Part shown: positions 22,030 to 32,867 of the stretch, one piece after another
Layout: the number at the start of each line of letters is the position of its first letter
Position numbering within the stretch: the first letter of the stretch is position 1
The notes under the pieces: model-generated
What the model was told of the DNA's origin: nothing
Seen by the model: the letters and a program-made list of their open reading frames with translations, nothing else
Database searches by the model: none
Translations under genes and position numbers: made by a program
Origin: Phaseolus vulgaris
Taxonomy: Eukaryota > Streptophyta > Magnoliopsida > Fabales > Fabaceae
NCBI RefSeq assembly: GCF_000499845.2
Contig: NC_023751.2
Span: forward strand, 31,901,475 to 31,965,474
Length of the DNA stretch: 64,000 nt
Reading direction: 5' to 3'

Positions 22030-23768
22030 AGAATGTTCTATAACCCAGTGTACAAGCTGTTTTAGATGGATTGGTATTTTGTTTGAGTTGAAGCGTCACT
22101 TTGAGCAATTCTGCTTACTCCATGGAACTCACAAACAAAATATGATTTGGAAAAGTTTATGAGCGGCTATAGTTTCGTATGTGTGTGAGCGGCTATAGTT
22201 TCGTATGTGTGGGAACAAAGGAATCTAATTATCTTTAACCAAGGGTTGTTGATGAGGAAAAAAATTTCCATATGGCACAGCTTAAATCTTGATTGTGGAT
22301 ACACGGCTTTAACTGAATCTCCACAAACTGGCACTTGAACCCTATGCAGTACATCAAGAGTTAGTCGTAATGGGAGGGGTAGAGCAATGGAGTGTGCAGC
22401 TGAGGTGACGAAACCTTTGCAGCTGACCAAGCACTGATGCTATATGGTGAGTAGGGGGGCGGCTTTTTTGGGTTGATGGGTCTGGAAAGGTGCTGGAAAC
22501 TGGGGTGATATAGATCCCCTCAGGGAAGCTGTTGGGTGTATACTGGTATCTCTGGAGGTGCAGTAGTAAGGTCGGGGCTGGTCCAAACTGCTGCAGGCTC
22601 AATTTAGTGTATGTTCTGCAGAATCAATGCAGAACGTGGTTTTTAGCTAAGCTAGAGGTATGTGTAGCTAGGACTATGCAGAACCTGGCTGGTCTGCAGC
22701 TCAAGAAGCTGGTTATGATGAACCTGATTGGATTGCTCAAGTCATTCTGGAGATAAAGAAATATTGAAGAATGCTTATGCTGATGGCAGATTTGGCAAGC
22801 AGGTGTTGGGCTGGTTCAAGCAAATGCTGTAATTTCTTTCTTGGAAACAATTAATCAAACAAGATGTTTTGTATGGCCAAGGTGCGAGGATCTTATTATA
22901 GTGCATAATTTTGCAGCAGTTGAAGCTGAATTGTGTAAGAAATATAGGTGATCATGTTGTACCCTTGGTCAAAGGCACATAAACTCAAGTAGGAAAGGGA
23001 GGTGCAGTATCTGTCTTCTGTATGCAGTCCTATGTGTGCCTTTGGTTTTCCTCTTTGATTGGTGCCACAGTGCAGGAAAAGCTTGGTAAGCAGAGGGTCT
23101 AAGAAGAATGGTGTTGAGTTTGAAGAGGGAGAACTGCAGCACTTAGAAGGATGCAAGGATGGGTGGAGGAAGCAATACCGGCTTGGAGGATGTTGGAAAT
23201 TTGGAGATCATGAAGGACAAATTCACAAGCATGCTTTGGAGCTTTACCTATCGTGTCTGAACAGCAAGATCTCCTGGGAAAAAGGGTAGCAGTAACCACA
23301 ACTGCAACTCTTTTTTGTGCTCATATGAGAATGGCTCCAGTGTTTATTATGCCTCTGTTCTAAGCAGAACAAGCCATGACAGTCCCAGTTATGGGTGCTT
23401 ATGGAAGCTCTGCATACATTAGCATATTGTAGTTGGTCTTGAAAGGTAATAAGCTGCATAATAGACGCCTAGAACACTGCTCCTGTTGCTGTTATTTTTT
23501 AAACAGGGGCGCTGCAGTTGTGGAGTTAGATAGAGGAACCGAAGGTGCAAGGTTTGGTCATGATCATTATTTTGCTATGCAGTTTCTTGGTTCTGTGTGT
23601 GTGCCAATTCAGTGCCTACTTTGTCATGTGGAAGCAAAGTAGGATGCTGTAGTTGGTTCTGGTATTATGGGATTATAAGTGCGGAATGTATATGAGGGTA
23701 TTTTGTTAATTGTATTAGGGGTTGGAAGTTCTCTTTTTTCTCTTTATTCAATTTTTATGATAAAAGAA
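22030..23768 (+). mobile_element. LINE-4: 5'-truncated plus-strand LINE tail
   Basis: The first 250 bases translate, with breaks, to WKSL-AAIVSYV and CGNKGI-LSLTKGC. This matches the C-terminal AAIVRCMWEHRNSVVFNQG region of LINE-2. The rest is 3' untranslated, ending in TTCAATTTTTATGATAAAAG at about 23768, a LINE-type tail. It abuts the conserved 3' flank of PRP-A2. A 26-base tandem duplication (22161-22186, 22187-22212) lies inside the coding remnant. Confidence 0.65.
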
Positions 23769-24562
23769 CAAATTATTCTTTCAACATTAAAATAACGTCC
23801 ATTCAGAAAATAGGAAGTTTTTTTGATAATTTAAAATCCACTTGTAATTGCATGTCATACTTCAATTTAGGTGCATGTTGCTTAAATAAATACAAAATAA
23901 AGAATTTTATTGACTACACTTCTCTCTCCATCTGCCTGCAGGCAATAAATTTCATGCACGTCCATTTGAAGAAATAGCTTAATATAAAACACATTGAATA
24001 ACATTATATTCCCATGAATTTCTCCACATACTTATACAAGTAGAAAATTGAAAGGTAAAATAAGTAACTTTTTGTCACTATTTTTACAAATTATCGTTAT
24101 ATAGTTTCCATTTTCTTAGTTTCTACGGCATTACTAAAAGAATATATGTACATATCACTATTTAAGGGGAGGTAATTAGTTTAGGTGCCATTTTTTAATT
24201 AAGTAACTTTTTTCAAACACTGATAGTAAATGTCATCAGTCCAAATAAACTCTTTCAAATGAATTATCCGAAGCATATTATGATAAAATGTTTAGGCATT
24301 CATGCTATGATTAATAATATAAAGTTCTATTATTCATAATTTGAAGTACGAAGCACATGTTTTTCGGTTCTACATTATGCATCCATGATACTCTGAACTT
24401 GGCCATAGCAAGGCAAAGAAATGCTTTAAAAGAAGAACTAAGAGTAATCCTTGCCAGAATATGTAAAGTAAACTACACTCTTAGCGTGACAATGGTAGCT
24501 GTTACACCTCTTATTTTTGCGTATACTTAAAAACACCTTTCTGAACATCAGAAGTGGGTGGT
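23769..24562 (-). other. 3' flank of PRP-A2
   Basis: Aligns with the PRP-A1 3' flank. It contains the empty site of the fold-back element (around 23945-23955) and about 175 bases absent from A1 (24038-24214), in which AAGTAACTTTTT occurs near both edges. Confidence 0.75.
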
Positions 24563-25297
24563 TCAGTTAGAACCTGGAGGGTACTTTGGGTGTGGTGGCT
24601 TCCCGTATGGTGGCTTGTAAACTGGTGGTTTCTCTACTGGGGGCTTGTGAACTGGTGGCTTGTAAACTGGTGGTTTTTCTACTGGAGGCTTGTGAACAGG
24701 TGGCTTGTAAACTGGTGGTGACTTATAAACAGGGGGCTTCTCATATTGAGACTCATGCACTGGTGGCTTCCCATATGGTGGCTTGTACACTGGTGGTTTC
24801 TCAACTGGGGGCTTGTGAACTGGTGGCTTGTAAACTGGTGGTTTTTCTACTGGGGGCTTGTGAACAGGTGGCTTGTAAACGGGTGGTTTCTCAACTGGTG
24901 GCTTGTGAACTGGTGGCTTGTAAACTGGTGGTGACTTATAAAGAGGGGCCTTCTCATATTGAGACTCATGCACTGGTGGCTTTCCATAGGGTGGCTTGTA
25001 TACTGGTGGTTTCTGAACTGGGGGCTTATACACTGGTGGCTTCTCTACTGGAGGCTTGTAAACTGGTGGTTTTTCTACTGGGGGCTTGTAAACTGGTGGT
25101 TTTTCTACTGGAGGCTTGTAAACTGGTGGTTTTTCTACTGGGGGCTTGTAAACTGGTGGCTTTTCTACTGGGGGCTTGTACACAGGTGGCTTCTGAATGG
25201 GAGGCTTGTAGACAGGAGGCTTGTCATAGTTAGCAAGCCCTTGAGGGGACAGAACCAGAGCTGCAAAGAGCAGAACTAGGAAGCTTAAGGAAGACAT
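24563..25297 (-). CDS. Repetitive proline-rich cell-wall protein, PRP-A2
   Basis: A 244-residue precursor, paralogue of PRP-A1. The signal peptide starts MSSLSF (A1 has MASLSF) and ends GLA before NYDK. It has a run of [10 protein letters not shown] decapeptides, then the ESQYEK/KSPP module, [10 protein letters not shown] variants, a second ESQYEK/KSPP module and the tail [16 protein letters not shown]. It is 35 residues longer than A1; the extra length is repeat units, both in the first run and between the two modules. Regular Tyr residues are the expected oxidative cross-linking sites, and the prolines are candidates for hydroxylation. No intron. The TATA box is 44 bases upstream. Confidence 0.92.
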   Translation of the reverse strand: MSSLSFLVLLFAALVLSPQGLANYDKPPVYKPPIQKPPVYKPPVEKPPVYKPPVEKPPVYKPPVEKPPVYKPPVEKPPVYKPPVEKPPVYKPPVQKPPVYKPPYGKPPVHESQYEKAPLYKSPPVYKPPVHKPPVEKPPVYKPPVHKPPVEKPPVYKPPVHKPPVEKPPVYKPPYGKPPVHESQYEKPPVYKSPPVYKPPVHKPPVEKPPVYKPPVHKPPVEKPPVYKPPYGKPPHPKYPPGSN

Positions 25298-25340
25298 GTT
25301 GTTGATGTTTTAGTTGTTGAATAACACAACCAATGCTTGT

Positions 25341-25348
25341 TATTTATA
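25341..25348 (-). promoter_or_regulatory. TATA box of PRP-A2
   Basis: TATAAATA on the minus strand in a sequence nearly identical to the A1 promoter. Confidence 0.75.
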
Positions 25349-26449
25349 CTAGTTAGGGGACTTATACTGTTAGATACATGTCTCAGTCTATTCTAGTTAT
25401 TCTATGACGCACTATCTATATACCTGTCTGTATAAGGTCAATCTTTGGTATGGATTTTCAATGAACATGTAGATGTTTTTGTCTTTTTTTAGTTGCAAAG
25501 TTGGAAATTAAAGGTGAACAATTATCTTTTTCACTTTCCAATGCACCGACGTGCTACTTCCTTTGGAGGGACTTAAAATTGTGGGGTTAGTAGTTCCATA
25601 ATTGAGTAATAGCTAGTTTCAGTTTTGCTTCTCGATCGCTTTAGTAATAAAGAAAAAGTTTCTTCACAGGAGACACTGAATTTAGATGTGTTTGGTTGGT
25701 AAAGTAAGAGTGGTGTATTATAAGGAAAACTACATCTAAAATGACTAAAACAGAGTGTAGTACATTACTCTTGTTTTTCTTTTTTCAAGAAATAAACCCA
25801 CCACGGGAATAACTATTGGAAAAGCAAGAACTTGCATCGATGTAATGTGAACGCAACTACTAACATCAGTTGAAAACTAAGGCACATATATCTGCATACT
25901 ACTATGGCTGCAACCATATATTTGGCCAAAAAATTGCAGTAAGTTGTTGAGTAGATTCACATGGTTTGATTCCCTGTTTAAGTTGGTCAGCAAATTTCAT
26001 TATTTTCAACCATTTTGCTAGAAAAGTCCACACACGAGATTGATAGCGGAAAAGTGCACACCATAAATAAAAAAACAACTGTACAGAACTAGCAAAGGTT
26101 TTTGTCCGAAAATAGTGTAATTTTTTCACAAATTACTATTTGGTAAATATTTTTTTATAGAATTGAATAAATGGTACACTGTTTTTGGACGATTTTAAAG
26201 TTAAAGTCTATTCCATGAATACAACTTTTAAGTTAAAAAAACTCAACGTTGAAATTGTACCTTAATTGTATAACTTTGCCGATTTCAATAATACTCGATG
26301 ATTTTCTAAAATTAACTTTGAGTAAAGTAGTATTATCATATAATTTTATGTAAGATAACACAATTGAAATTGTAAAAAACTAAAATTTACTTGAAATCGT
26401 AATTTTAAAAAAAAAAGTGTACTTTCATAAAAAAAAACCTAACAAATAT

Positions 26450-26484
<35 letters not shown>

Positions 26485-27579
26485 AAATATGGACATTTCA
26501 AGAGTTCAGGAGTGTTTCAATCCTTTTACAACAACAAAATATCTTCATCTGTAAGTAAAGGTTTTCCACAATATAACAGTCAAAACTACACCAGTAGTAT
26601 TGTTGTCATGACAACACAAACACTAGCTTCCCACCTAACAATTTTAACCCATGATTGGTACATTCCTAGTCATTCTTGCATGATAATTTGGAACTGCAAA
26701 CCCATACTCGACCCATACAATTGGTCAAAAAACTGCATCCAAAGTTGCATTTTACACTAGAAAAAGCTACTTATAACGATGGTTCTTTAACAACACCTTT
26801 TCCATAATTATTACTCATGAAACCACAATTGTCCTTCCCCTCCAATCACCTAGTTTTTCCATAGCTATGTGTCTTCCATCCAAGAGAATAACATATATCC
26901 CACGACCAATTATGCCTTTTGAACAAGATTAGATTACCTCATATAAGATGTGCAACATAATAATGCTTCCTTCATAATTACCCTCATATTCATCAAATCC
27001 AGCCATTGAACCTGAATTATGTATTGAGGGATCTGTATAATTCCATTAAGAAGGTCATCAACTTCTATGTTAAGGTCGTCCTTGCACCTCAAACCAATTT
27101 TACACCTTCAATCTACCTTTAATATTCACTTGTAGTGGATCTGGTCCACCACACAGTTGCTGCATTGAATCAAGCACATCTAGACTAGACACAAAACAAC
27201 TGCTACTTTGAATCAAACACACCTCCCTTGGCAAAACCAACGAGCAGGATCATTGAGCAGAATCTTCTCCCAATAAGTTAGCACGCCTTCCAGTGTTGGT
27301 TCTACGGTATGCAACATTGTTGTCTTGTTGCTTTGACTTTTACACTCGAGCTTGTTTCCTTCGCAACTTCCTTCATCCTTCCTCCCTTCCTTCTATATTC
27401 TGCCATTCTTTTCCTCTGTTAAGCATAAACCATTTGTTGGGGTTTTCTGCATGATACTACACATTCTATTTGCTACCATCAAATCTCCATAAGTACATGT
27501 AGTTGTTGCCTTATTCTTCTTCCTTTGTCTGCTGCAAGAAACCAACCCCTTTTCTCTTCCTAAACTTGTAGATTTAGAT
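25349..27579. other. PRP-A2 upstream region and unassigned DNA
   Basis: 25349 to about 26090 aligns with the A1 upstream region and contains the GCACCGACG block (25543-25551). About 350 bases at 26093-26440 appear inserted relative to A1. From 26500 to 27579 no gene is recognised. One minus-strand stretch near 26905-26820 reads LLDGRHIAMEKLGDWRG but is soon closed by stops. Confidence 0.5.
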
Positions 27580-28820
27580 TTTAAGTCAGTGCTTTCATCT
27601 ATTCCATTATTTTATTTATCTCTATATAAAATGTTTGTTGTGGTGTTAAAGGAGATAGAGAGAATTCAGAGGAATTTCTTATGGAGGTGGGGTTCTAAAG
27701 GGAGGAAGATTGTTTGGGCTTCTTGGGAAAAATATTTGCGAGTCTCGTGAGGCTGACGGTCTTGGAATTCTTGATCTAAGAGTTTTCAATGTAGCTTTAT
27801 TAGAAAAATCGATTTGGTGTCTGGGGACGGATAAGGGCGACTTGTGAAATGATATTCTTGAGTCTAAATACGGAGGTTGGAGAAGTTTGAGAGAGGAAGG
27901 AATAATAATATTGTGCCCCTTTGGTGGAAAGACTTGAAGGAGGTTTGGATTTTGGAGAGTTGGGGAAGGAGGTTTGAAGATCGATTCAAGTGGAAGGTTG
28001 GTAACGGGAAGGAAATTATTTTTTGGGAAGATCATTGGGTGGGTTGTGGTGATTTGTAAAGCGTTTTTTCGAGGTTGTGTTCCTTGAGCATTTCCCTGAA
28101 TTCTAAGTTGGTTGAGTTTGGGTATTGGATTAATGGTTCTTGGGAGTGGAAATTAGCTTGGAGAATGAGTCTGTTTGAGAAAAGGGTTTTGGAGAGCCAA
28201 CTTCTTCAGAAGCTTCAAGGGTTGAGGGTTGAGTTGGAAATAGAAGATAGTTGGGTTTGGAAGGATGGTGATTTTTCAACTTACTCGGTTAATTATGCTT
28301 ACGTTTCCTTAAGGGGTGAACTAGAAGGGGAAAACACTTCCGTGTACAAAAGGTTTTGGAGGATTAAGGTTTTTCCTTCAGCCCATGTCACATCTTGGAG
28401 GGTGTTGGAAAATAAGATTGCCACTAAGGCCAGTTTGGAAAGGAGAGGGGTAGCAATCGAAAGTAGTATGTGTATTATGTACAGGGTGAAAGAGGAGTAG
28501 TCTTGTCGCCATTTGCTTTTTAGCGCATAATAGCTTGGCTTGTTTGGAGTCAGTGTTACACTTGGTTGGGTTTGGCGTCTGTGGATCAGTCTGATTCTTG
28601 TTATCATTTCTTACAATTCAGGATGTGTAATGCATCTGAATCTTTGGGGGACTATTTGGATCGTTGTAATAAGTGAGATTTGGAAGCACGGGAACAAGGT
28701 CATTTTTAAAGGGGGGGATGGTGGATGTTTCAAAAATGTTCACTCTTATTCAATCAAAGGTTTAGTCTTGGGTTGCTTTCAAGGTACCCTCAGCTTGTTT
28801 TTCTTATTCTGACGGGTGTC
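27580..28820 (+). pseudogene. LINE-3: RT C-terminus and zf-RVT remnant
   Basis: A plus-strand LINE fragment starting inside the region after reverse transcriptase. It reads KSVLSSIPLFYLSLYK, then EIERIQRNFLWRWGSKGRK, GLGILDLRVFNVALLEKS (27750), WWKDLKEVW and GNGKEIIFWEDHW (28010). A zf-RVT-like part follows (WRIKVFPSAHVTSWRVL at about 28360). The C-terminal motif is GTIWIVVISEIWKHGNKVIF (28650), ending at 28812. Frameshifts near 27735 and 28060 and a TAG at 28498 break it. Function lost. Confidence 0.85.
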
Positions 28821-29499
28821 TTGATCCTTGGTTTGTATGAATTTGATTTAGTGTTGTTTTTTGTAAACTATATATAACATGACAGTAATAAATGTGTTTG
28901 GCCCATTTATACATAGGTTGGGGTGAATAAATGTGTATAGGCATTGTTTGAACTGTTAGATCAAGTTGAAGATGCTCTAGTTTGCAACAATAACATTTAT
29001 TCCTTTAAAAAAAATCAAGTTAATAAGCTCCCTGTCAAAGTCAAACCTACCGTAGAAAGGACCAAATCACATTTACCTAAAGAGGTTGTCGATGTCTTCT
29101 TCAATTCTAATTATTTAGTTTTGGAGGATATGATTTTGGAACTAAGTTTTGTTTTAATGGTCTTTTGGTTCACAGACCCTTTCAGCTTGAAAGATCCCCA
29201 TTCTTGTTTTGTCAAGAACAATGGGATTAGAATCTCCATCCCAGAGCTGCTAGCAATAAAGGTTGGGACTTTGATATCAGGGTTATTTCCCTTATAGGAA
29301 TTGTAGCATTGTTGACATTAATGGCAACATAATTGCCCAGGTACACCATTTTTCAAGAAGTTTTTTTTGTAATGTGGTGGTGAAACCTGGGATGGATCAA
29401 ACCTTTGTTTTTGGAGTCATCGCACTTGATGCAAACCCACAAAGACCCCAAAACCAAGTCCATAAGAAGATGACCAAAGATGTCAACTATGAAGGTTCA
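28821..29499 (+). other. Unassigned DNA with open frames
   Basis: A 117-codon plus-strand frame (28944-29297) and a 72-codon frame (29374-29592) are open but not recognised. Their position between a LINE remnant and an LTR-like sequence makes retroelement origin likely. Confidence 0.35.
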
Positions 29500-30170
29500 T
29501 CTCAACAATCAAAGGAAGAATCCATCAGTAGCAGGAATGGACAAGGACCGGAGCACCTAAAGTTCTTCCTGCTAGTCTTCTTAATTGTTTAGAATATTTT
29601 GTAAATTAGTTGGGCTCACATGAGGGGTCCAACTAGTAAAGAATAAACAATAGTACGTCTATATAGCAATATTAGGAGGTGAAGACATAAGAATGGGTCC
29701 ATAAGAAGTCCATTAGGATAGAAAGGAAACCTAGTTTCTAGAATGTATATGATGGTGCGGTTGTGATTATAGTCAACACCCTAAAACCGCACCACTTTAT
29801 GCTTGCCTATTCTACCCTTTAAGCTTGCTTTCCAAGGCTCCCAAATCTATAAATAGGAAGACCTATCTCATGTATTGACATGTTGAATGAAGACTAAAGT
29901 TACTATACACATTGTGTTAGCATTTGTGAGCATTGTCTCTAAACAATTGGTTTTATCTTGTGAGTGTTGTGAGCTCTCAAGTGGCGCCATCTACACTTAT
30001 CTTGGATTCGATTCACCATCCAAGTGGCGTGCTCATTCACAATTCCACCACTCCTAAGTTTCCTTTCACTCATCTTTTTCCATTCCATTTCCAATCCAAT
30101 ATCAATTCCAAAATATGTTTTGTTCTGTTGTTTCCTTGTTTTCAATTCGGTCCATAGCATTGCTCACTTT
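29500..30170. mobile_element. Diverged relative of the solo LTR at 12906-13950
   Basis: Collinear similarity with the solo LTR: AAGTTCTTCCTGCTAGTCTT (29560) against AAGTTCTTCCTTCTAGTCTT (12970), and CTCAAGTGGCGCCATCTACA (29970) against CTCAAGTGGCGGCAATTCAC (13456), with CAAGTGGCGTG following in both. Ends are not resolved. Open frames here are not considered genes. Confidence 0.6.
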
Positions 30171-30223
30171 GTGTTTGCTTAAATTCCGCACCTAATTGTC
30201 ATTCATTCTCACCATTGAATTGT

Positions 30224-30311
30224 GTTTTTCCTTTGGCCTTATGAAAGAAAATATTAATATTTGCATTGTTTTTCCTTTGGCCTTATGAAAGAAAATATTA
30301 ATATTTGCATT
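30224..30311. repeat. 44-bp perfect tandem duplication
   Basis: Two adjacent identical 44-base units (30224-30267 and 30268-30311), each beginning GTTTTTCCTTTGGCC. The lack of differences suggests a recent slippage event. Confidence 0.95.
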
Positions 30312-30312
30312 A

Positions 30313-30600
30313 TGACAGTTGTAATGGTTATTATAAATGTCATATCATACCGTATTAAGTAATGTTTAAAACTGTCGTTATTTCCACTAAAATTTGTTTA
30401 TTCAGTTTCAAAATTACGATATTTATAACCAATATATTGTGTTATATGACATCTGCTACAACGGTTATCAATTGATCGTCATATTAAACTTTGTGACGGC
30501 AAAAAATTTAACGGTACACGATACTGCCATATACGTATAATGTGGCAGTTATAAACGTCAAATAATACGAAAATAACCGTCTATCACATAATTTATTTTT
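30313..30600. repeat. Repeats of the type seen in CACTA subterminal regions
   Basis: Short related motifs recur in both orientations: GACAGTTGTAATGGTTATTA, GGCAGTTATAAACGTCAAAT, AACTGTCGTTA, AACGGTTATC. This pattern resembles the subterminal repeats of plant CACTA elements, but termini were not identified. Confidence 0.35.
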
Positions 30601-30704
30601 TTTAAGTAAAATAGTTATGTTAAAGAGTATAGATGGAGAACTTTCTAGCATATATAGCCTTAAAACTTTCTGAGTCAGTCCAATCTCCTGCAACATAACT
30701 TTAC

Positions 30705-31102
30705 GTTAATTTAGGTGCATGCACTTTAGTAAATACCAAACAGAGAGACTTTCATTAAGCACTGTTCTTCAGACACTGCCTCACAGAAAATTTCATGCAC
30801 CCCCGTGGCACGACAACAACCTAGGATTCATATTTAAGTTTTACGATTAAGAATTAATCAGCTGAGACAGTTCATATCATTAAAAGACTTTTCTATTCAT
30901 AACTTGAAGCACAGATATTTGATCCCATTTTACATTCATGCATATTCTTTGGCCAGAGACGGTAGAAAATAAAGCTTGAAACCAAGAAACTAAGAGTAAA
31001 CCTTTCCTTGTAAGAAGATGTATATTATGAGAGCATGAGAATGGAAGTAATAGCTATGCCTCTTATTTATTAAACACTTAGTACGTGTCTTATGATCATG
31101 CA
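30705..31102 (-). other. 3' flank of PRP-B2
   Basis: Aligns with the B1 3' flank; also shares TTTAGGTGCATG and nearby blocks with the A flanks, showing that A and B come from one ancestor. Confidence 0.7.
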
Positions 31103-31516
31103 TCAGAAACGGGTGTCATCAGTGGGAGGATACTTCGGATAAGGTGGTTTCCCATATGGTGGGTTGTTAACTGGTGGCCCATAAACTGGTGGTTTTGGAG
31201 GCTGTGGGTTGAAAACTGGTCCCCTCGGAGGATTCTCATGTTGAGACTCATGCACAGGTGGCTTCTTGTACACTGGTGGTTTCTCAACAGGGGGTTTGTG
31301 AACCGGTGGCTTGTAAACTGGTGGTTTTTCTACTGGTGGCTTGTGCAGAGGTAGTTTTTCTGGTGGTGGCTTGTGGACAGGTGGTTCCTCTGGTGGTGGC
31401 TTGTGGACAGGAGGTTTATCTGCTGGGGGCTTGTCATAGTTAGCAAGCCCTTGAGGGGAGAGAACCAGAGCTGAAAGAAGCAGAACTAGGGAGCTTAAGG
31501 AAGCCATGTTCTTCAT
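31103..31516 (-). CDS. Proline-rich cell-wall protein, PRP-B2
   Basis: 137 codons from the ATG at 31516 (second ATG at 31507). The signal peptide differs from that of PRP-B1 at two positions (LLSALVLS against LLAALLLS). The rest of the protein, through the C-terminal TDDTRF, is identical. Domain layout is as in B1: signal peptide, PPPEE/PPPEK units, [10 protein letters not shown] core, ESQHE segment, PRGPVFNPQPPKPP region, PPYGKPPYPKYPP tail. No intron. Secreted wall protein. Upstream DNA matches B1 for about 370 bases, so the two may be expressed alike. Confidence 0.9.
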   Translation of the reverse strand: MKNMASLSSLVLLLSALVLSPQGLANYDKPPADKPPVHKPPPEEPPVHKPPPEKLPLHKPPVEKPPVYKPPVHKPPVEKPPVYKKPPVHESQHENPPRGPVFNPQPPKPPVYGPPVNNPPYGKPPYPKYPPTDDTRF

Positions 31517-31550
31517 GTTTTAGGTACTGAATAACACAACCAGTGCTTGG

Positions 31551-31558
31551 GTTTTATA
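31551..31558 (-). promoter_or_regulatory. TATA box of PRP-B2
   Basis: TATAAAAC on the minus strand, about 35 bases upstream of the first ATG. Confidence 0.7.
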
Positions 31559-32093
31559 GTACGTAGTTGGAAGCCTTAATGATAAGTGCATGGCTGAATG
31601 TACTAGTTATTTCTATGATGCGGTGGATAGTTAGCACCTTTGGGAAGTGTTGAATTTGTATGATTATGTATAGGAGATGGTGTTTTGTTGTAGTTGCAAA
31701 GTTTGAAGTTAAAGGGGAACAGTGAGAAGTACATTGGGAACATATTTCTGATTTTCAACGCACCGACGAGGTTGTCCCCTTTAGTTTTGGGATAATTTGA
31801 GTTGCCTCACCGAATAATTGAATAGCATGGGAGAGTAGTAGCTACTGTGTCAGGTGTTGACTCAGGGTTACTAACAAAGAAATTGAGTCTTCACGTGGGA
31901 GACTCAATTTAGATATATGCCAAATTAGAGCATCATTTGAATATGTATAATTTTGTTGCTGACTTGTTATACACTTCTACTTTAAGTTTACATCTAATTA
32001 ATGGTAATATATAAGTAAAACATTACTTAATGATTTAGTACAATTTTTTATTTCAAGAAAGAAACCTACCACGCAAACCTATTGGGAAATGGA
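31559..32093 (-). other. PRP-B2 upstream region
   Basis: Aligns with the B1 upstream region to about 31935 and includes the GCACCGACG block (31760-31768). No gene. Confidence 0.65.
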
Positions 32094-32102
32094 TAAGAGG
32101 TT

Positions 32103-32504
32103 GGGTGTTCACTCCATCAAAGTTGTTCCTGCACTCCATCAATATTCTAGAAATACTATTTTACCCATTTTTTAAATTAATATCCGAAGATATAATTTTA
32201 TTCCTTTTTTAAATGATTTCTTAGCTTTTCCGAAATTTTTCCAAAACACCTTTTCTGGAATTTATAAATATATTCTGAAAAACGTTTTCTAAAGATTTCA
32301 GAAAGCATTTTTTATAAAAGATTTTTGGAATAAGATTTTTAGAACGTGTATAACATGTTCTGGAATGTGTTTTTCGAAATAAATTTCTAAAATATATATT
32401 TTGAAAAAAATTCTAAAAGGAGACTGAATTAGATGGGATTGTGATCTTTTTACCTATTTGATGGGGTGCAGGAAAAACTTTGTAGGAGTGCAGGAAGAAA
32501 CACG
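32103..32504. mobile_element. Mutator-like MITE, GGTGTTTCTTCC-related terminus
   Basis: The element is about 402 bases long. Its left end contains GTTGTTCCTGCACTCCATCA. The reverse complement of its right end reads GTGTTTCTTCCTGCACTCCT and then GTTTTTCCTGCACCCCATCA, so the termini are inverted copies with small shifts. Flanks TAAGAGGTT (32094-32102) and TAAAAAGTT (32505-32513) match at 7 of 9 positions, consistent with an aged 9-bp duplication. Confidence 0.65.
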
Positions 32505-32513
32505 TAAAAAGTT

Positions 32514-32810
32514 TAAACTAAGGCCCATATACGCATCTTTAAACTGCTGTAGATGAAAGCGTGCAACATTTGACTCAACCAAATTCTTTTCTACCATTCT
32601 TATCTTCCTCTAATATATAAATTTATTTGTGCTCTATATTAATTGAAATGCGTATTAATAGAAGGATTATGTATTGAATTGATTCGTGGATTGTGTATAA
32701 TATTTTTTTACATTCATTTATATTTTGACGAAAATTTATTTTAATAGTTTATTTTGATATTTATTATTTATGTGATAAATTCTATGACTCTATTCTGTAT
32801 ACCAGTGTGT

Positions 32811-32867
<57 letters not shown>

